Assembly: GCF_001723055.1 (NCBI RefSeq)
Contig: NZ_MDCR01000323.1
Span: 1 to 38,040, forward strand
Length of the DNA stretch: 38,040 nucleotides
Source: Streptomyces niveus
Lineage (GTDB): Bacteria; Actinomycetota; Actinomycetes; Streptomycetales; Streptomycetaceae
Reading direction: 5' to 3'
Part shown: piece by piece, positions 1 through 6,932 of the stretch
Position numbering within the stretch: the first letter of the stretch is position 1
Layout: the number at the start of each line of letters is the position of its first letter
Position numbers and translations under genes: made by a program
The notes under the pieces: generated by a model
Seen by the model: the letters and a program-made list of their open reading frames with translations, nothing else
Told to the model about the DNA's origin: nothing
Databases searched by the model: none

Positions 1-452
1 GCGGGCGCGGGCGCGGGCGCCGGTTCCGGTTGCGGATCCGGCGTCGGCTTCGGTGGGCGTACGCGTACGGGCTCCGCTCTCCGTAACGTCGGCGGCTGGT
101 TGTACGACACCGTGTGCGTGACGATCCGCCCGCTCGGCAGCCGCTCGCGCGTGCGCTCCAGATAGCCCGCCGCCTCCAACTCCCGCAGCGCGGCGGCGAT
201 ACGCGCCTCGCTCTCCGGGAAGCGGGCAGTCAGGCACTTGATGCCGATCCGGGCCCCGGCGGGCAGCGACTGGATGTGGACGGCGAGTCCGATCGCGATG
301 AGGGTCAGCTCACGGTGCTGCGCGAGGTGGTTGTCGACGACCGTGTAGCGCTTGGTGAGCCGGGTGTTGGCGTGCACGACACCGGATCGGGCGACGGGCC
401 GGGGAACTTGGGACGTGGCGCGCGAGGGCGCGCTAAGGTGCTGAACATCCAT
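1..452 (-). CDS. Helix-turn-helix (winged-helix type) DNA-binding protein, 3' end beyond the window
   Basis: Reading the minus strand from ATG at 452 gives an open frame to the window edge (about 150 codons visible). The protein starts MDVQHLSAP, followed by a basic stretch and VHANTRLTKRYTVV. The core contains LTLIAIGLAVHIQSLPAGARIGIKCLTARFPES, then EARIAAALRELEAAGYLERTRERLPSGRIVTHTVSYNQP. This is the layout of a replication-initiator-like or MarR-like winged helix, with the beta-wing in ERLPSGRIVTHTVSY. After about residue 128 the chain becomes a Pro/Ala/Glu-rich tail that is still open at base 1. A GGAAG lies about 13 nt before the ATG. The family is common in Streptomyces as a helix-turn-helix domain protein of unknown target. 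The gene is divergent from the Nudix gene. Confidence is good for the fold and low for the role. Confidence 0.75.
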   Translation of the reverse strand, partial: MDVQHLSAPSRATSQVPRPVARSGVVHANTRLTKRYTVVDNHLAQHRELTLIAIGLAVHIQSLPAGARIGIKCLTARFPESEARIAAALRELEAAGYLERTRERLPSGRIVTHTVSYNQPPTLRRAEPVRVRPPKPTPDPQPEPAPAPAP

Positions 453-743
453 CGGGAAGCGACTACTTCCTTGTTGGTGAGGCCCTCGTTCGGGATGCCA
501 GTCCCGGCCGGGGGCCGTTGTCTGTTGTGGAGTTGTCGCGGCGAGCATATGCCAGCCAACCCGTGCGAAATCCAGCCCAGTTGCCCGAGTTCACCCATGC
601 GGGTGACGGGAGGTTGGTGGGGTTGGGAAAGGTCTTTTCCTCCCCAAGTCATTGAGAGTTCTTTACGTCGCGGGCCACCACGTCGCGGCTCACCGGGTCG
701 TGGTCCTCCGCGACCCGGTGGGAGACACAGGGGAGTTGTGCGG
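453..743. promoter_or_regulatory. Divergent intergenic region with inverted repeats
   Basis: This 291-base gap separates the minus-strand HTH gene from the plus-strand Nudix gene, so both promoters should lie here. A perfect 10-bp inverted repeat (CACCGGGTCG at 691-700, CGACCCGGTG at 711-720, 10-nt spacer) ends 9 bases before the Nudix Shine-Dalgarno GGGGAG (730-735). A smaller hairpin, TCACCC-ATGC-GGGTGA, lies at 591-606, and GGAAA/TTTCC arms lie at 626-640. The octamer CGTCGCGG occurs twice (666-673, 681-688). I see no convincing -35/-10 pair. The 10-bp repeat could be an operator or an mRNA hairpin. Confidence 0.45.
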
Positions 744-1217
744 ATGAGTTTCCGGCTGGCGGCGTACGCCGTGTGCATCGAGGGCGGGCGGGTGCTGCTC
801 GCGCGCCACGTACCGGCGGAGGGGGAAAGCACCTGGACGCTTCCGGGCGGCAGGGTCGAGCACGCGGAGGACCCGTTCGACGCGGTGATCCGGGAGGTCG
901 GCGAGGAGACGGGCTGCGACGCGGTGGTCGAGCGCCTGCTGGGCGTGGACTCAAGGGTCATCCCCGCCACCGAACGCGCCGTCCCCGGCGGACCGGAACA
1001 CCAGAACGTCGGCGTCTTCTACCAGGTCCGCATCACCGGCGGCCGGCTCCGGCCCGAGCCGAACGGCGAGATCGCCGAGTCGGTCTGGACGCCGATTCCC
1101 GATGTCACCGACCTGCCCCGGTCGTCGCTGGTCGACATCGGCCTGACCCTGGCGCGGACCCGTCCGGCGACCGGCCACGTCGCCCCCGTCACGGTCGGCG
1201 GCCTGATCCGGCACTGA
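744..1217 (+). CDS. Nudix hydrolase
   Basis: This is a 157-residue protein of the Nudix superfamily, which hydrolyses nucleoside diphosphates linked to another moiety. The Nudix box is complete: G36 x5 E42 x7 R50-E51-V-x-E54-E55-x-G57, with Cys58 in place of the final hydrophobic residue. The box glutamates bind the catalytic metal. The N-terminal strand FRLAAYAVCIEGGRVLLARH and the turn WTLPGGRVE are typical. The ATG at 744 is preferred because GGGGAG at 730-735 is 8 nt upstream; an in-frame GTG at 738 is too close. The substrate cannot be told from sequence, and no downstream partner is obvious (the GPP34 gene is 134 bp away). It is probably cytoplasmic. Confidence 0.9.
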   Translation: MSFRLAAYAVCIEGGRVLLARHVPAEGESTWTLPGGRVEHAEDPFDAVIREVGEETGCDAVVERLLGVDSRVIPATERAVPGGPEHQNVGVFYQVRITGGRLRPEPNGEIAESVWTPIPDVTDLPRSSLVDIGLTLARTRPATGHVAPVTVGGLIRH

Positions 1218-1227
1218 GCATGACGAC

Positions 1228-1255
1228 ATGACATGTGTCATCAACAGTGATGACA
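1228..1255. promoter_or_regulatory. Operator-like inverted repeats upstream of the GPP34 gene
   Basis: TGTCATCA (1236-1243) and TGATGACA (1248-1255) form a perfect 8-bp inverted repeat with a 4-base ACAG spacer. It overlaps a second inverted repeat, ATGACA (1228-1233) and TGTCAT (1236-1241), with a 2-base spacer. The pair lies about 100 bases before the GPP34 start and just after the Nudix stop. Such symmetry is typical of sites bound by dimeric repressors (GntR, TetR or MarR type), but no regulator is assigned here. Confidence 0.5.
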
Positions 1256-1351
1256 AGTCGCGCTGCCCTCACCCCTCCGGCTCGGCCAGGCTTGGCCACA
1301 GGGCCCGTACGCATCCGACGGCCCTCCCGGCGCCAACGGTTGGAAGAGACC

Positions 1352-2020
1352 ATGCGGAACGAGACGCTCATCGTCGAAGACCTGCTGCTGCTGATGTTCG
1401 ACGACAAGTCGGGAACGATCGCGGGGGAGGGCACGCTGTACTACACGCTGGGCGGCGCCGTTCTCGTGGAGCTGGCCCTCGGCAAGCACGTCAGGGTCGA
1501 CGAGAACGACCAGGGGCTGAACGGCCTGAAGGTGCACGCCGTCACCGCCGACCCGCCCGTGGATCCGCTGCTCCGGGCCGCCCACGAGAAGATCGCCGCG
1601 CGGAAGCGAGGAGTGCAGACCCTCCTCATCGAGATCGGCACCGGGATGCGGGAGACCGTGCTGGACCGGCTCGTCGAGCGGGGCATGCTGCGCCAGGAGA
1701 CCAAGAAGACGCTGGGGCTGTTCCGTACGACGGCGACGAAGGCCGCGGACACCGGGCACAAGAAGGCCCTCATGGAGAAGGTCCGCGCCGTCCTGATCGA
1801 CGGCGCGGAGCCCGATGCCCGTACAACGGCGCTGGTGGGGCTGCTCTCCGCGAGCGGCACCCTGCCGAACCTGCACCGGTCCATCCCGTGGTCGGGCAAG
1901 GTCTACAAGCGGGCGAAGGAGCTGGAGCAGGGCAGTTGGGGCGCCGAGGCGGTGAACGCGGCGGTGATGCGGACCGTGGCGGCGACCACCGTGGGGACGG
2001 CCATCGCCGCCACCAGCTAA
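1352..2020 (+). CDS. GPP34 (GOLPH3/VPS74-like) family protein
   Basis: This is a 222-residue protein starting MRNETLIVEDLLLLMFDDKSGT. That opening, followed by a mainly helical domain with LGGAVLVELAL, LLRAAHEKI and VLDRLVERGMLR, is the pattern of the GPP34 family. In eukaryotes the family (GOLPH3/Vps74) binds phosphatidylinositol 4-phosphate on Golgi membranes. The many actinobacterial members have no settled function and a membrane-lipid role is only inferred. The start at 1352 is chosen because GGAAGAG (1342-1348) precedes it and homology begins there; the frame is open back to 1235. A strong inverted repeat upstream suggests dedicated control. The gene is followed after 10 bp by an unknown gene, probably co-transcribed. 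Confidence 0.85.
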   Translation: MRNETLIVEDLLLLMFDDKSGTIAGEGTLYYTLGGAVLVELALGKHVRVDENDQGLNGLKVHAVTADPPVDPLLRAAHEKIAARKRGVQTLLIEIGTGMRETVLDRLVERGMLRQETKKTLGLFRTTATKAADTGHKKALMEKVRAVLIDGAEPDARTTALVGLLSASGTLPNLHRSIPWSGKVYKRAKELEQGSWGAEAVNAAVMRTVAATTVGTAIAATS

Positions 2021-2030
2021 CGTCGAGCGG

Positions 2031-2624
2031 ATGGGGCTTGACTACGGCTACGAGATACTCGTGCCCGCGCGGAACGTCGACCGGGCACTGACCGCCCTGA
2101 CCGAGCTGGCGCCACGAACCGACCGAGTGCCGCCGCTCACGGTCACCCTGCCCGGCGGTGCCCAGCTCGTCGTCCCGTTCACGTCCAACTTCGCGAGCGA
2201 GGCGGTCGATTGCTCCGCCGGCGGCACGCTCGAACTCGACACCTCGATCATGTTCGGCGTGGACGACGCGGTGCGCGAGTACGTCGAGGACCGAGACCTC
2301 CCGCGCGACGCCCACGGAAGAGTCCAGATCGGGTACATCTACCTCACGGTGCGCTTCGCGCCCGCGCAGCACCCCGACTACGCCGCGCTGGAGTTCACCG
2401 CGGCCACTTCGGGAATGAGCCGGATGTTCGAGCGGTCCGCAGCGGTCAGAGAGGTGTTCACCGACCTCACGGCCGCCGCCGGCGGAGTGTGCTGCCTGCT
2501 CGACACCGAGAGCGACACCTTCGACATCTGCTGGCTCAACGGCCGGCCGGTCCAGGACACCGTCCCCGGCCCCAACTTCCCCAGCCACCGCGACCTCGCG
2601 GCCACCTGGCCGGACACCGCTTAA
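2031..2624 (+). CDS. Hypothetical protein (actinobacterial, unknown)
   Basis: This is a 197-residue protein I cannot assign to a named family. It begins MGLDYGYEILVPARNVDRALTAL, which looks like a ferredoxin-like alpha/beta start. It has beta-rich parts around LTVTLPGGAQLVVPF, a Cys pair in GGVCCLLDTES and the ending WLNGRPV...LAATWPDTA. There is no signal peptide or membrane segment, so it is likely cytoplasmic. It starts 10 bp after the GPP34 stop with only a weak GAGCGG ribosome site, suggesting an operon. Its TAA overlaps the TAA of the convergent BtrH-like gene by 4 bp (TTAA). Coding character is good because the third-position GC bias is as in its neighbours. Confidence 0.75.
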   Translation: MGLDYGYEILVPARNVDRALTALTELAPRTDRVPPLTVTLPGGAQLVVPFTSNFASEAVDCSAGGTLELDTSIMFGVDDAVREYVEDRDLPRDAHGRVQIGYIYLTVRFAPAQHPDYAALEFTAATSGMSRMFERSAAVREVFTDLTAAAGGVCCLLDTESDTFDICWLNGRPVQDTVPGPNFPSHRDLAATWPDTA

Positions 2625-3586
2625 AGCCTGCTGAGCGCTCCCATCGCCTCGCGTTCGACGCGCGAGAGCTCGTGGAGGACGGCGCCGGCCCGCGTGAGGT
2701 GCTTCTCGTCGTCGGATTCGCCCGCTGCCGCGATGAGTTCGGCCACCTCTGTCCAGAGCGCGGCGGCCTCCGCGTACAGGCGGTGGCCGGTGCGCAGGTG
2801 GTCGCTGTCGATCAGCTGGGCGCACTCGGCGAGGAAATCCCGGTAGAGATTGCGGAACAGGGCGCCGCCGGTGCCGGCCTTCTCCATGAGAACGGCGGCC
2901 CGTGGCAGGTCCTGCCCCGGATCGGCGCTGCGCTCCAGCCACTTCGGCACCTGCTTCGCGGTCTTCTCGATGCCCCGGTGGCCCAGGTTGGCGATGGGCG
3001 GGTGCAGGAAGGCGTCCGCGCAGGTCTTGATCGCGGGGATGATCCGCTCCCGCGTTGACGGCGGGCCGCAGGGCGCCGTGAGGGTGAAGGAGCGGTGCCT
3101 GGCGGTCATGGGGCCGCGCACGGCCCTCGCCCTGGCCAGGGCGGCGAGGCCGGTCGTGACGGCTCCGCCCTGCGGGGCGGTGTCCACCAGGTGGGCGTCC
3201 TGCTCGTCGTAGCCGTACATGGCCACGATGTGCCCGCCGAAATGCACCTTCGTGCTGAAGTAGTCCAGGTGGTAGCTGTCGAGCTGGAGGCCGACAGGCC
3301 GCCCGGCGTCGATGGGCCCCGCCACGTTCCGCCACGCCTTGCGTGCGGAGGTGGTCTCCTCGACCAGCAGCTCAAGGCCGAGGACGGCGGCCAGGTTCCG
3401 GGTCAGCTCGAACGGCTTGACCCGGCCGCCGAGGAAGGGGAAGCCCATGGCTTTGCTGTCCCAGTAGATGAAGGACAGCCCGGAGCCGAGCCCGAACAGC
3501 ATGGGCTCGGACAGATCGATTCCCTCATGCCGCAGCAGCACGCCCAGCGTGGTCGTCTCGCAGTGCTGCGTCCCGTGTGCGGCCAT
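2621..3586 (-). CDS. BtrH N-terminal domain / DUF4872 protein (papain-fold acyltransferase or peptidase-like)
   Basis: This is a 321-residue protein. The N-terminal part has QHC (Cys9) at the head of a helix, then MLFGLGSGLSFIYWDSK and FPFLGGR. His119 lies in HFGGHIVAMYGYD with acidic residues just after. Cys, His and Asp in this order is the papain-like arrangement of the BtrH N-terminal domain. BtrH itself moves an amino-acyl side chain from a carrier protein to ribostamycin in butirosin synthesis. The C-terminal half (about 150-321) is helical and fits DUF4872. No carrier protein or aminoglycoside genes are near, so the substrate is unknown. The ATG at 3586 sits in TGATG with the stop of the upstream HEAT gene, so translation is probably coupled. 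Confidence 0.75.
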   Translation of the reverse strand: MAAHGTQHCETTTLGVLLRHEGIDLSEPMLFGLGSGLSFIYWDSKAMGFPFLGGRVKPFELTRNLAAVLGLELLVEETTSARKAWRNVAGPIDAGRPVGLQLDSYHLDYFSTKVHFGGHIVAMYGYDEQDAHLVDTAPQGGAVTTGLAALARARAVRGPMTARHRSFTLTAPCGPPSTRERIIPAIKTCADAFLHPPIANLGHRGIEKTAKQVPKWLERSADPGQDLPRAAVLMEKAGTGGALFRNLYRDFLAECAQLIDSDHLRTGHRLYAEAAALWTEVAELIAAAGESDDEKHLTRAGAVLHELSRVEREAMGALSRL

Positions 3587-4887
3587 CAGATGGCGTACGC
3601 GCCCGTGCGTGGACGTCCGTGTTCGCGCGCGTACGGGGTGAGAGCCACCGCGCCGACCCCGCGCACGGTGGTGCGCGGGCCCAAGTCCATCGGGCTGACG
3701 CCCAGTTGACCCGCGAGGGTCGGTGCGAGGTACGCGGCGAGGTCCCTCCACTCGTCCTCGTCGGCCCCGGCGTCGCCCACCGGGACAACGCCCTCCTCGA
3801 TACACGCGGCGCGCTCCTCGGGCAGGGGCTCGCCCACGGTGTACCGCGCGCCGTCGTCGTCCCAGTAGGAGCCGAAGCGGCGTACGACGGTCCCGCCCTC
3901 GGTGACGAGCCACCCCGAACCGCCGCCCTGCTCACCGAAGTAGTACGCCTGGGCCCGGCCGTAGCGGCGGCTCAACTCGCTGACGACGCGCAGCACGTCC
4001 TGCGCGCGGTCCGGATCGACGGGGTTGCACCAGGGGCCGAGCACCAGGGTCCACCCGTCGACCTCCGGGGTGACGTAGACCCTGCCGTACTCGGCGCCGT
4101 CGTGGCTGTCGTGCCCTCCGACGCTCAGTCCGAGCGCGAACGTGGCAGGCCGCGCCTCGTAGAGCCCGAGCAGCTCCACGACTCCCTGTTGGTCCCCGGT
4201 GGGGACGGCTATCCAGGAGGTGGAGCAGGTGTCGAGGGACCGGGCCGGCTCGTCGCGCCCCTTGATGCGGATCAGCCGCTCCACGGCGGCCCGGTCCGCC
4301 GCCGACAGCGCCTCCTCGCCGCCGACGGCCGCGAGGACGGTCAGGGCCTGCGCCCGGAGGTTCCCCGGCCCCTGCACGCGTATGTCCCGCATACGTTCCT
4401 CGACACCGGGCCCCAGCATGGTCAGCACCCACTCGGCCCGCTGGGCGACCCGCGGGTTCGGGTCCGCGAGGAGGGGAATCAACGCGTCGATCACCAGGGC
4501 GTAGTCCACGTCGGCGTTCGGCTCCCGGCCGAAGGCCACCGAGCAGGCGCACTGGATTCCGTACGCGGCGGAACTCCGCACCTCGGCGGACGGGTGCGAG
4601 AGCGCCGCGACGTACTGGTCGACCGCGCGGAAGGCGGTGAACACGCGGCTGAGGCGCCGACGCGACTCCTGGTCCTCGGCCGCGGCCAGGGCGGCCATCA
4701 CCTCGTCGAAGGCGACCGGCCCGATCCGCTTGGCCAGCACGAACTCGATCTGCCCGCACAGGACGGGCGAGTCCGCGCCCACCAACTCACCAAGCAACGG
4801 CCCCACGGCGGCGCCCCCCAACGCGGCCAGCCTGTCCCGTGCCTCCTCTCGCAGGTCGGGGTCGGCAAGGGCCTTGATCGCATCCAC
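3586..4887 (-). CDS. HEAT-repeat protein with C-terminal alpha/beta domain
   Basis: This protein has about 433 residues. The N-terminal ~210 residues are alpha-helical repeats of HEAT type (for example AIKALADPDLREEARDRLA, ALSHPSAEVRSSAAYG, IPLLADPNPRVAQRAEWV). The second half (SWIAVPTGD to the end) is an alpha/beta domain with VYVTPEVDGWTLVLGPW and a stretch ending RRFGSYWDDDG. That domain is found in Streptomyces hypothetical proteins, and its function is unknown to me. GAGAAGGAGACC just before two GTG codons favours a start at 4887 (or 4890); the frame is open to an ATG at 4938 with a poorer ribosome site. It is probably a protein-protein scaffold. Its stop overlaps the start of the BtrH-like gene, implying that the two act together. 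Confidence 0.7.
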   Translation of the reverse strand: MDAIKALADPDLREEARDRLAALGGAAVGPLLGELVGADSPVLCGQIEFVLAKRIGPVAFDEVMAALAAAEDQESRRRLSRVFTAFRAVDQYVAALSHPSAEVRSSAAYGIQCACSVAFGREPNADVDYALVIDALIPLLADPNPRVAQRAEWVLTMLGPGVEERMRDIRVQGPGNLRAQALTVLAAVGGEEALSAADRAAVERLIRIKGRDEPARSLDTCSTSWIAVPTGDQQGVVELLGLYEARPATFALGLSVGGHDSHDGAEYGRVYVTPEVDGWTLVLGPWCNPVDPDRAQDVLRVVSELSRRYGRAQAYYFGEQGGGSGWLVTEGGTVVRRFGSYWDDDGARYTVGEPLPEERAACIEEGVVPVGDAGADEDEWRDLAAYLAPTLAGQLGVSPMDLGPRTTVRGVGAVALTPYAREHGRPRTGAYAI

Positions 4888-4980
4888 CACGGTCTCCTTC
4901 TCGGGCACACGCTGTTCCGGGGGCCCATGGTGGTGCATGGCACTGACAGTCCGGCTGGGAGTGGTGGCCGCTCGTGGGTG

Positions 4981-5355
4981 CTACACCCCGCCGAAGATTT
5001 CCCGGGCGGAACGGGCAGTGACAGCGGACAGGAGCCAGGGGCGCATCACCTCTCGCTCCTGGCAGCCCGTGATGCGTGCGCGCACGTCGTCAGGGACGGC
5101 GACGCCTCGGTTTTCCAGGACGAGCAGGATGTCTTCCGCCCGCGCTTGAGTGCGCCCCTCTTCGCGGATCTCCTCCGAGATCGGCGAGGTGAAGAACGAA
5201 AGGTCGCGATCCACCAAGTCCCTCCACATTTCCAGGCTGGCCGGGTGATCGGCCAGACCACCCGCGATAAGTTCGACAAAGTAGATCGCCGTGTCGCTCA
5301 GCGGTTGCAAAGCTGCCTGCTTGGCTGCCGCGTTGTGACCGGCGGGACTACTCAT
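4981..5355 (-). CDS. Truncated Rpn-like protein (C-terminal domain copy of the upstream gene)
   Basis: This is a 124-residue protein. It closely matches the last ~110 residues of the neighbouring 304-residue Rpn-like protein: LSFFTSPISEEIREEGR against LSFYKSPISEEIRDEGR, and both end in a SA-x-EIF motif. The nuclease core is absent. The start is ATG at 5355, inside the end of the upstream gene (8-bp overlap, ATGAGTAG), with GAGGAG and GAGG just before it, so it is probably coupled. It looks like a tandem duplication that lost its 5' two thirds, or a helper subunit carrying only the helical tail. The reading frame is intact. Confidence 0.65.
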   Translation of the reverse strand: MSSPAGHNAAAKQAALQPLSDTAIYFVELIAGGLADHPASLEMWRDLVDRDLSFFTSPISEEIREEGRTQARAEDILLVLENRGVAVPDDVRARITGCQEREVMRPWLLSAVTARSAREIFGGV

Positions 5356-6262
5356 CCTCGAAGATCTCCTCAGCGGAAGCAGCGGTGATGGCACGGCCGT
5401 GCCACTGCTCCAGAAGGCCGACGTCGTCGCAACTGGTGATGCGCTCGCGCGCCTCGTCGGAGACGTAGATATCGCGCCTTTCCAGGACGAGGAAGAGCAT
5501 CCTGGCGGCTTGCTGAGCCCGGCCTTCGTCCCGGATTTCCTCCGAGATCGGCGACTTGTAGAAAGAAAGGTCCACGGCCACCAGTTTCCTCCAAAGTGCT
5601 GCGGCGGGCAGAGTGCCCAGGCCCTGTGAGATGAGATCGACGATCGGGCTTTTGATGTCTTCCGGGGTGTCCCGCAGCGCGGTCGTCATCGCTTTGAGTA
5701 TGGCATCGGGGTCCCGATCGGCACCGTGCGTAATAAGAGCCAGCGTGGCGAGTGCCAGGTCCTTGCGGATCTCGGCGGTGTCTGTGATCACCGGCATGTT
5801 GTGCGGGCCCACCACCAGCGGGCGCAGTGTAAGCGCCGCCCACTGCGGTGGCCCGATGTCGACGGGCCGCGCCGCCCATTCAGCCGTGGCGCGATCCTGG
5901 CAGACGACCAGCAGTACGGGCGGCAGCCGGTACTTCGTGTGCAGATACGACAGGTAGTACGCCCAGCTCGCGGGCTTGGCCGGGTCCTTCTTTCCCTGAG
6001 ACTCGATCGCCAGGAGGTACGAACCGTTGGCGTCCGTGTCGACCCGTAACAGCGTGTCCACGCGCCGTTCAACGGGCCGGGCCTCTGTGAGGTCCGTGGG
6101 CAGGACGGTGACCCCGACGAGCGGGCCGAAGTCGACGCCGAGTACTTCGGAGACGCCGGAGAAGAGCCCCGGGTACTCCTGAAAGATGCGATGCATCGCC
6201 TCGTGCGGCGGGCTGACCCTGCAGGTTCCTGTGAGGTGAGTGGAGGAGTGTGCCTCTGGCAC
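5348..6262 (-). CDS. Rpn-like PD-(D/E)XK nuclease-fold protein
   Basis: This is a 304-residue protein of the Streptomyces group related to Rpn (recombination-promoting nuclease / transposase_31-like). The core has RRVDTLLRVDTD (Asp69), then YLLAIESQGKKD (Glu87-x-Gln89, Lys91/92) and a third strand, VLLVVCQD. This is the D...ExQ form of the PD-(D/E)XK active site. SWAYYLSYLHTKY is the typical following helix. The C-terminal third is helical and includes PISEEIRDEGRAQ. The E. coli Rpn proteins nick DNA and promote RecA-independent recombination; that role is inferred here. The start at 6262 is the longest ATG; translation may begin later, near MHRIFQEYPGLF. The truncated copy follows directly. 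Confidence 0.7.
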   Translation of the reverse strand: MPEAHSSTHLTGTCRVSPPHEAMHRIFQEYPGLFSGVSEVLGVDFGPLVGVTVLPTDLTEARPVERRVDTLLRVDTDANGSYLLAIESQGKKDPAKPASWAYYLSYLHTKYRLPPVLLVVCQDRATAEWAARPVDIGPPQWAALTLRPLVVGPHNMPVITDTAEIRKDLALATLALITHGADRDPDAILKAMTTALRDTPEDIKSPIVDLISQGLGTLPAAALWRKLVAVDLSFYKSPISEEIRDEGRAQQAARMLFLVLERRDIYVSDEARERITSCDDVGLLEQWHGRAITAASAEEIFEDE

Positions 6263-6317
6263 ATGCCAGGACTTCTATCCCCCTGAGCATAAACAGACAA
6301 TCCGCCCTGGCCGTAGC

Positions 6318-6800
6318 TCAGTTGGGCATATTCACCCGCAAGGGTGAGGATGGCCGCACGAGATCCAGTTCCGCCCACACCGTCTTGCGCGGCACCGGCA
6401 CCGGCCCCGACCTGACCCCCCACCGGTCCGCCAGCACCTCGACCAGCAGCAACCCTCGGCCCGACTCGGCGTCCGGAGGCGGGAGTTGGGGGCTGAGCCT
6501 GGGGAGGCGGTCGCCGCGGGTGTCGGTCACCTCGATACGGAGTACGTCGCCGCCCTCCGTATCCGTTCTGCGCAACTCCAGCAGGAAGTCCCGCCCCGAC
6601 AGCCGGCCGTGCGTCGCCGCGTTGCTCGCCAGCTCGGCGGTGATCTGTTCCGCCGTCTCGATCGTCCGGGGCGCCAAGTCCCAGGCGAGCAGATGCGCGG
6701 TGGTCAGCCGACGGGCAAGACGGGCGCCGCGTGGCGTGGGGGACAGGAGCACGCCGAAGTGGCGAGCGGAGAGACCGAGTTGGGTTATTTCTTGATTCAC
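6318..6800 (-). CDS. RsbW-like ATP-binding protein (HATPase_c_2, anti-sigma-type), WhiJ-locus member
   Basis: This is a 160-residue GHKL ATPase domain protein. The N box is AELASNAATHG (Glu56, Asn60), the G1-like box is EVTDTRGD, and the G2 loop is ESGRGLLLVEVLADRWG. Such stand-alone domains in Streptomyces resemble anti-sigma kinases, and genes of this kind sit beside whiJ-type regulators. The GTG at 6800 (MNQEITQ) is preferred. The frame is open to 6917, but that start would leave almost no room for the divergent XRE promoter, and the protein pattern begins at SPTPRGARLARRL. Whether it controls a sigma factor or acts only on the DUF397 partner is unknown. Confidence 0.8.
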   Translation of the reverse strand: MNQEITQLGLSARHFGVLLSPTPRGARLARRLTTAHLLAWDLAPRTIETAEQITAELASNAATHGRLSGRDFLLELRRTDTEGGDVLRIEVTDTRGDRLPRLSPQLPPPDAESGRGLLLVEVLADRWGVRSGPVPVPRKTVWAELDLVRPSSPLRVNMPN

Positions 6801-6861
6801 GTCACTCAGCGTGGTGGTCCATGCATACGCTGACCAGTGATGACTCCGGTACGTACGGTCA

Positions 6862-6908
6862 CTGTCCGGGGCCTGTCCAGTGCTGTCCAACCTGTCCGGA
6901 GGGGACAG
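6862..6908. promoter_or_regulatory. Phased CTGTCC repeats in the divergent promoter region
   Basis: CTGTCC occurs at 6862, 6873, 6883 and 6892, spaced 11, 10 and 9 bp, and once inverted (GGACAG, 6903-6908). All lie just before the AAGGAGG ribosome site of the XRE gene and within the region shared with the divergent ATPase gene. A wider inverted repeat, CAGTGA/TCACTG, brackets 6836-6865. Spacing near one helical turn suggests several protein subunits on one face of the DNA. A self-regulating XRE operator is an inference. Confidence 0.45.
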
Positions 6909-6932
6909 CGGTACCAAGGAGGCGGGTGTGCG

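Noticed and set aside
305..970. Minus-strand frame across the Nudix promoter
   Set aside because: The true minus-strand gene here uses another frame (ATG 452). This one shows no family features and overlaps the Nudix gene.
3577..5388. Long plus-strand open frame over the HEAT and Rpn-like genes
   Set aside because: It is a shadow of the minus-strand genes, has no ribosome site, and its composition is repetitive without a domain.
6314..6326. tRNA-like string TAGCTCAGTTGGG
   Set aside because: It matches a D-arm consensus, but the pairing GAGC, anticodon stem and T-arm are missing and it overlaps the end of the ATPase gene. Chance is the likely explanation.
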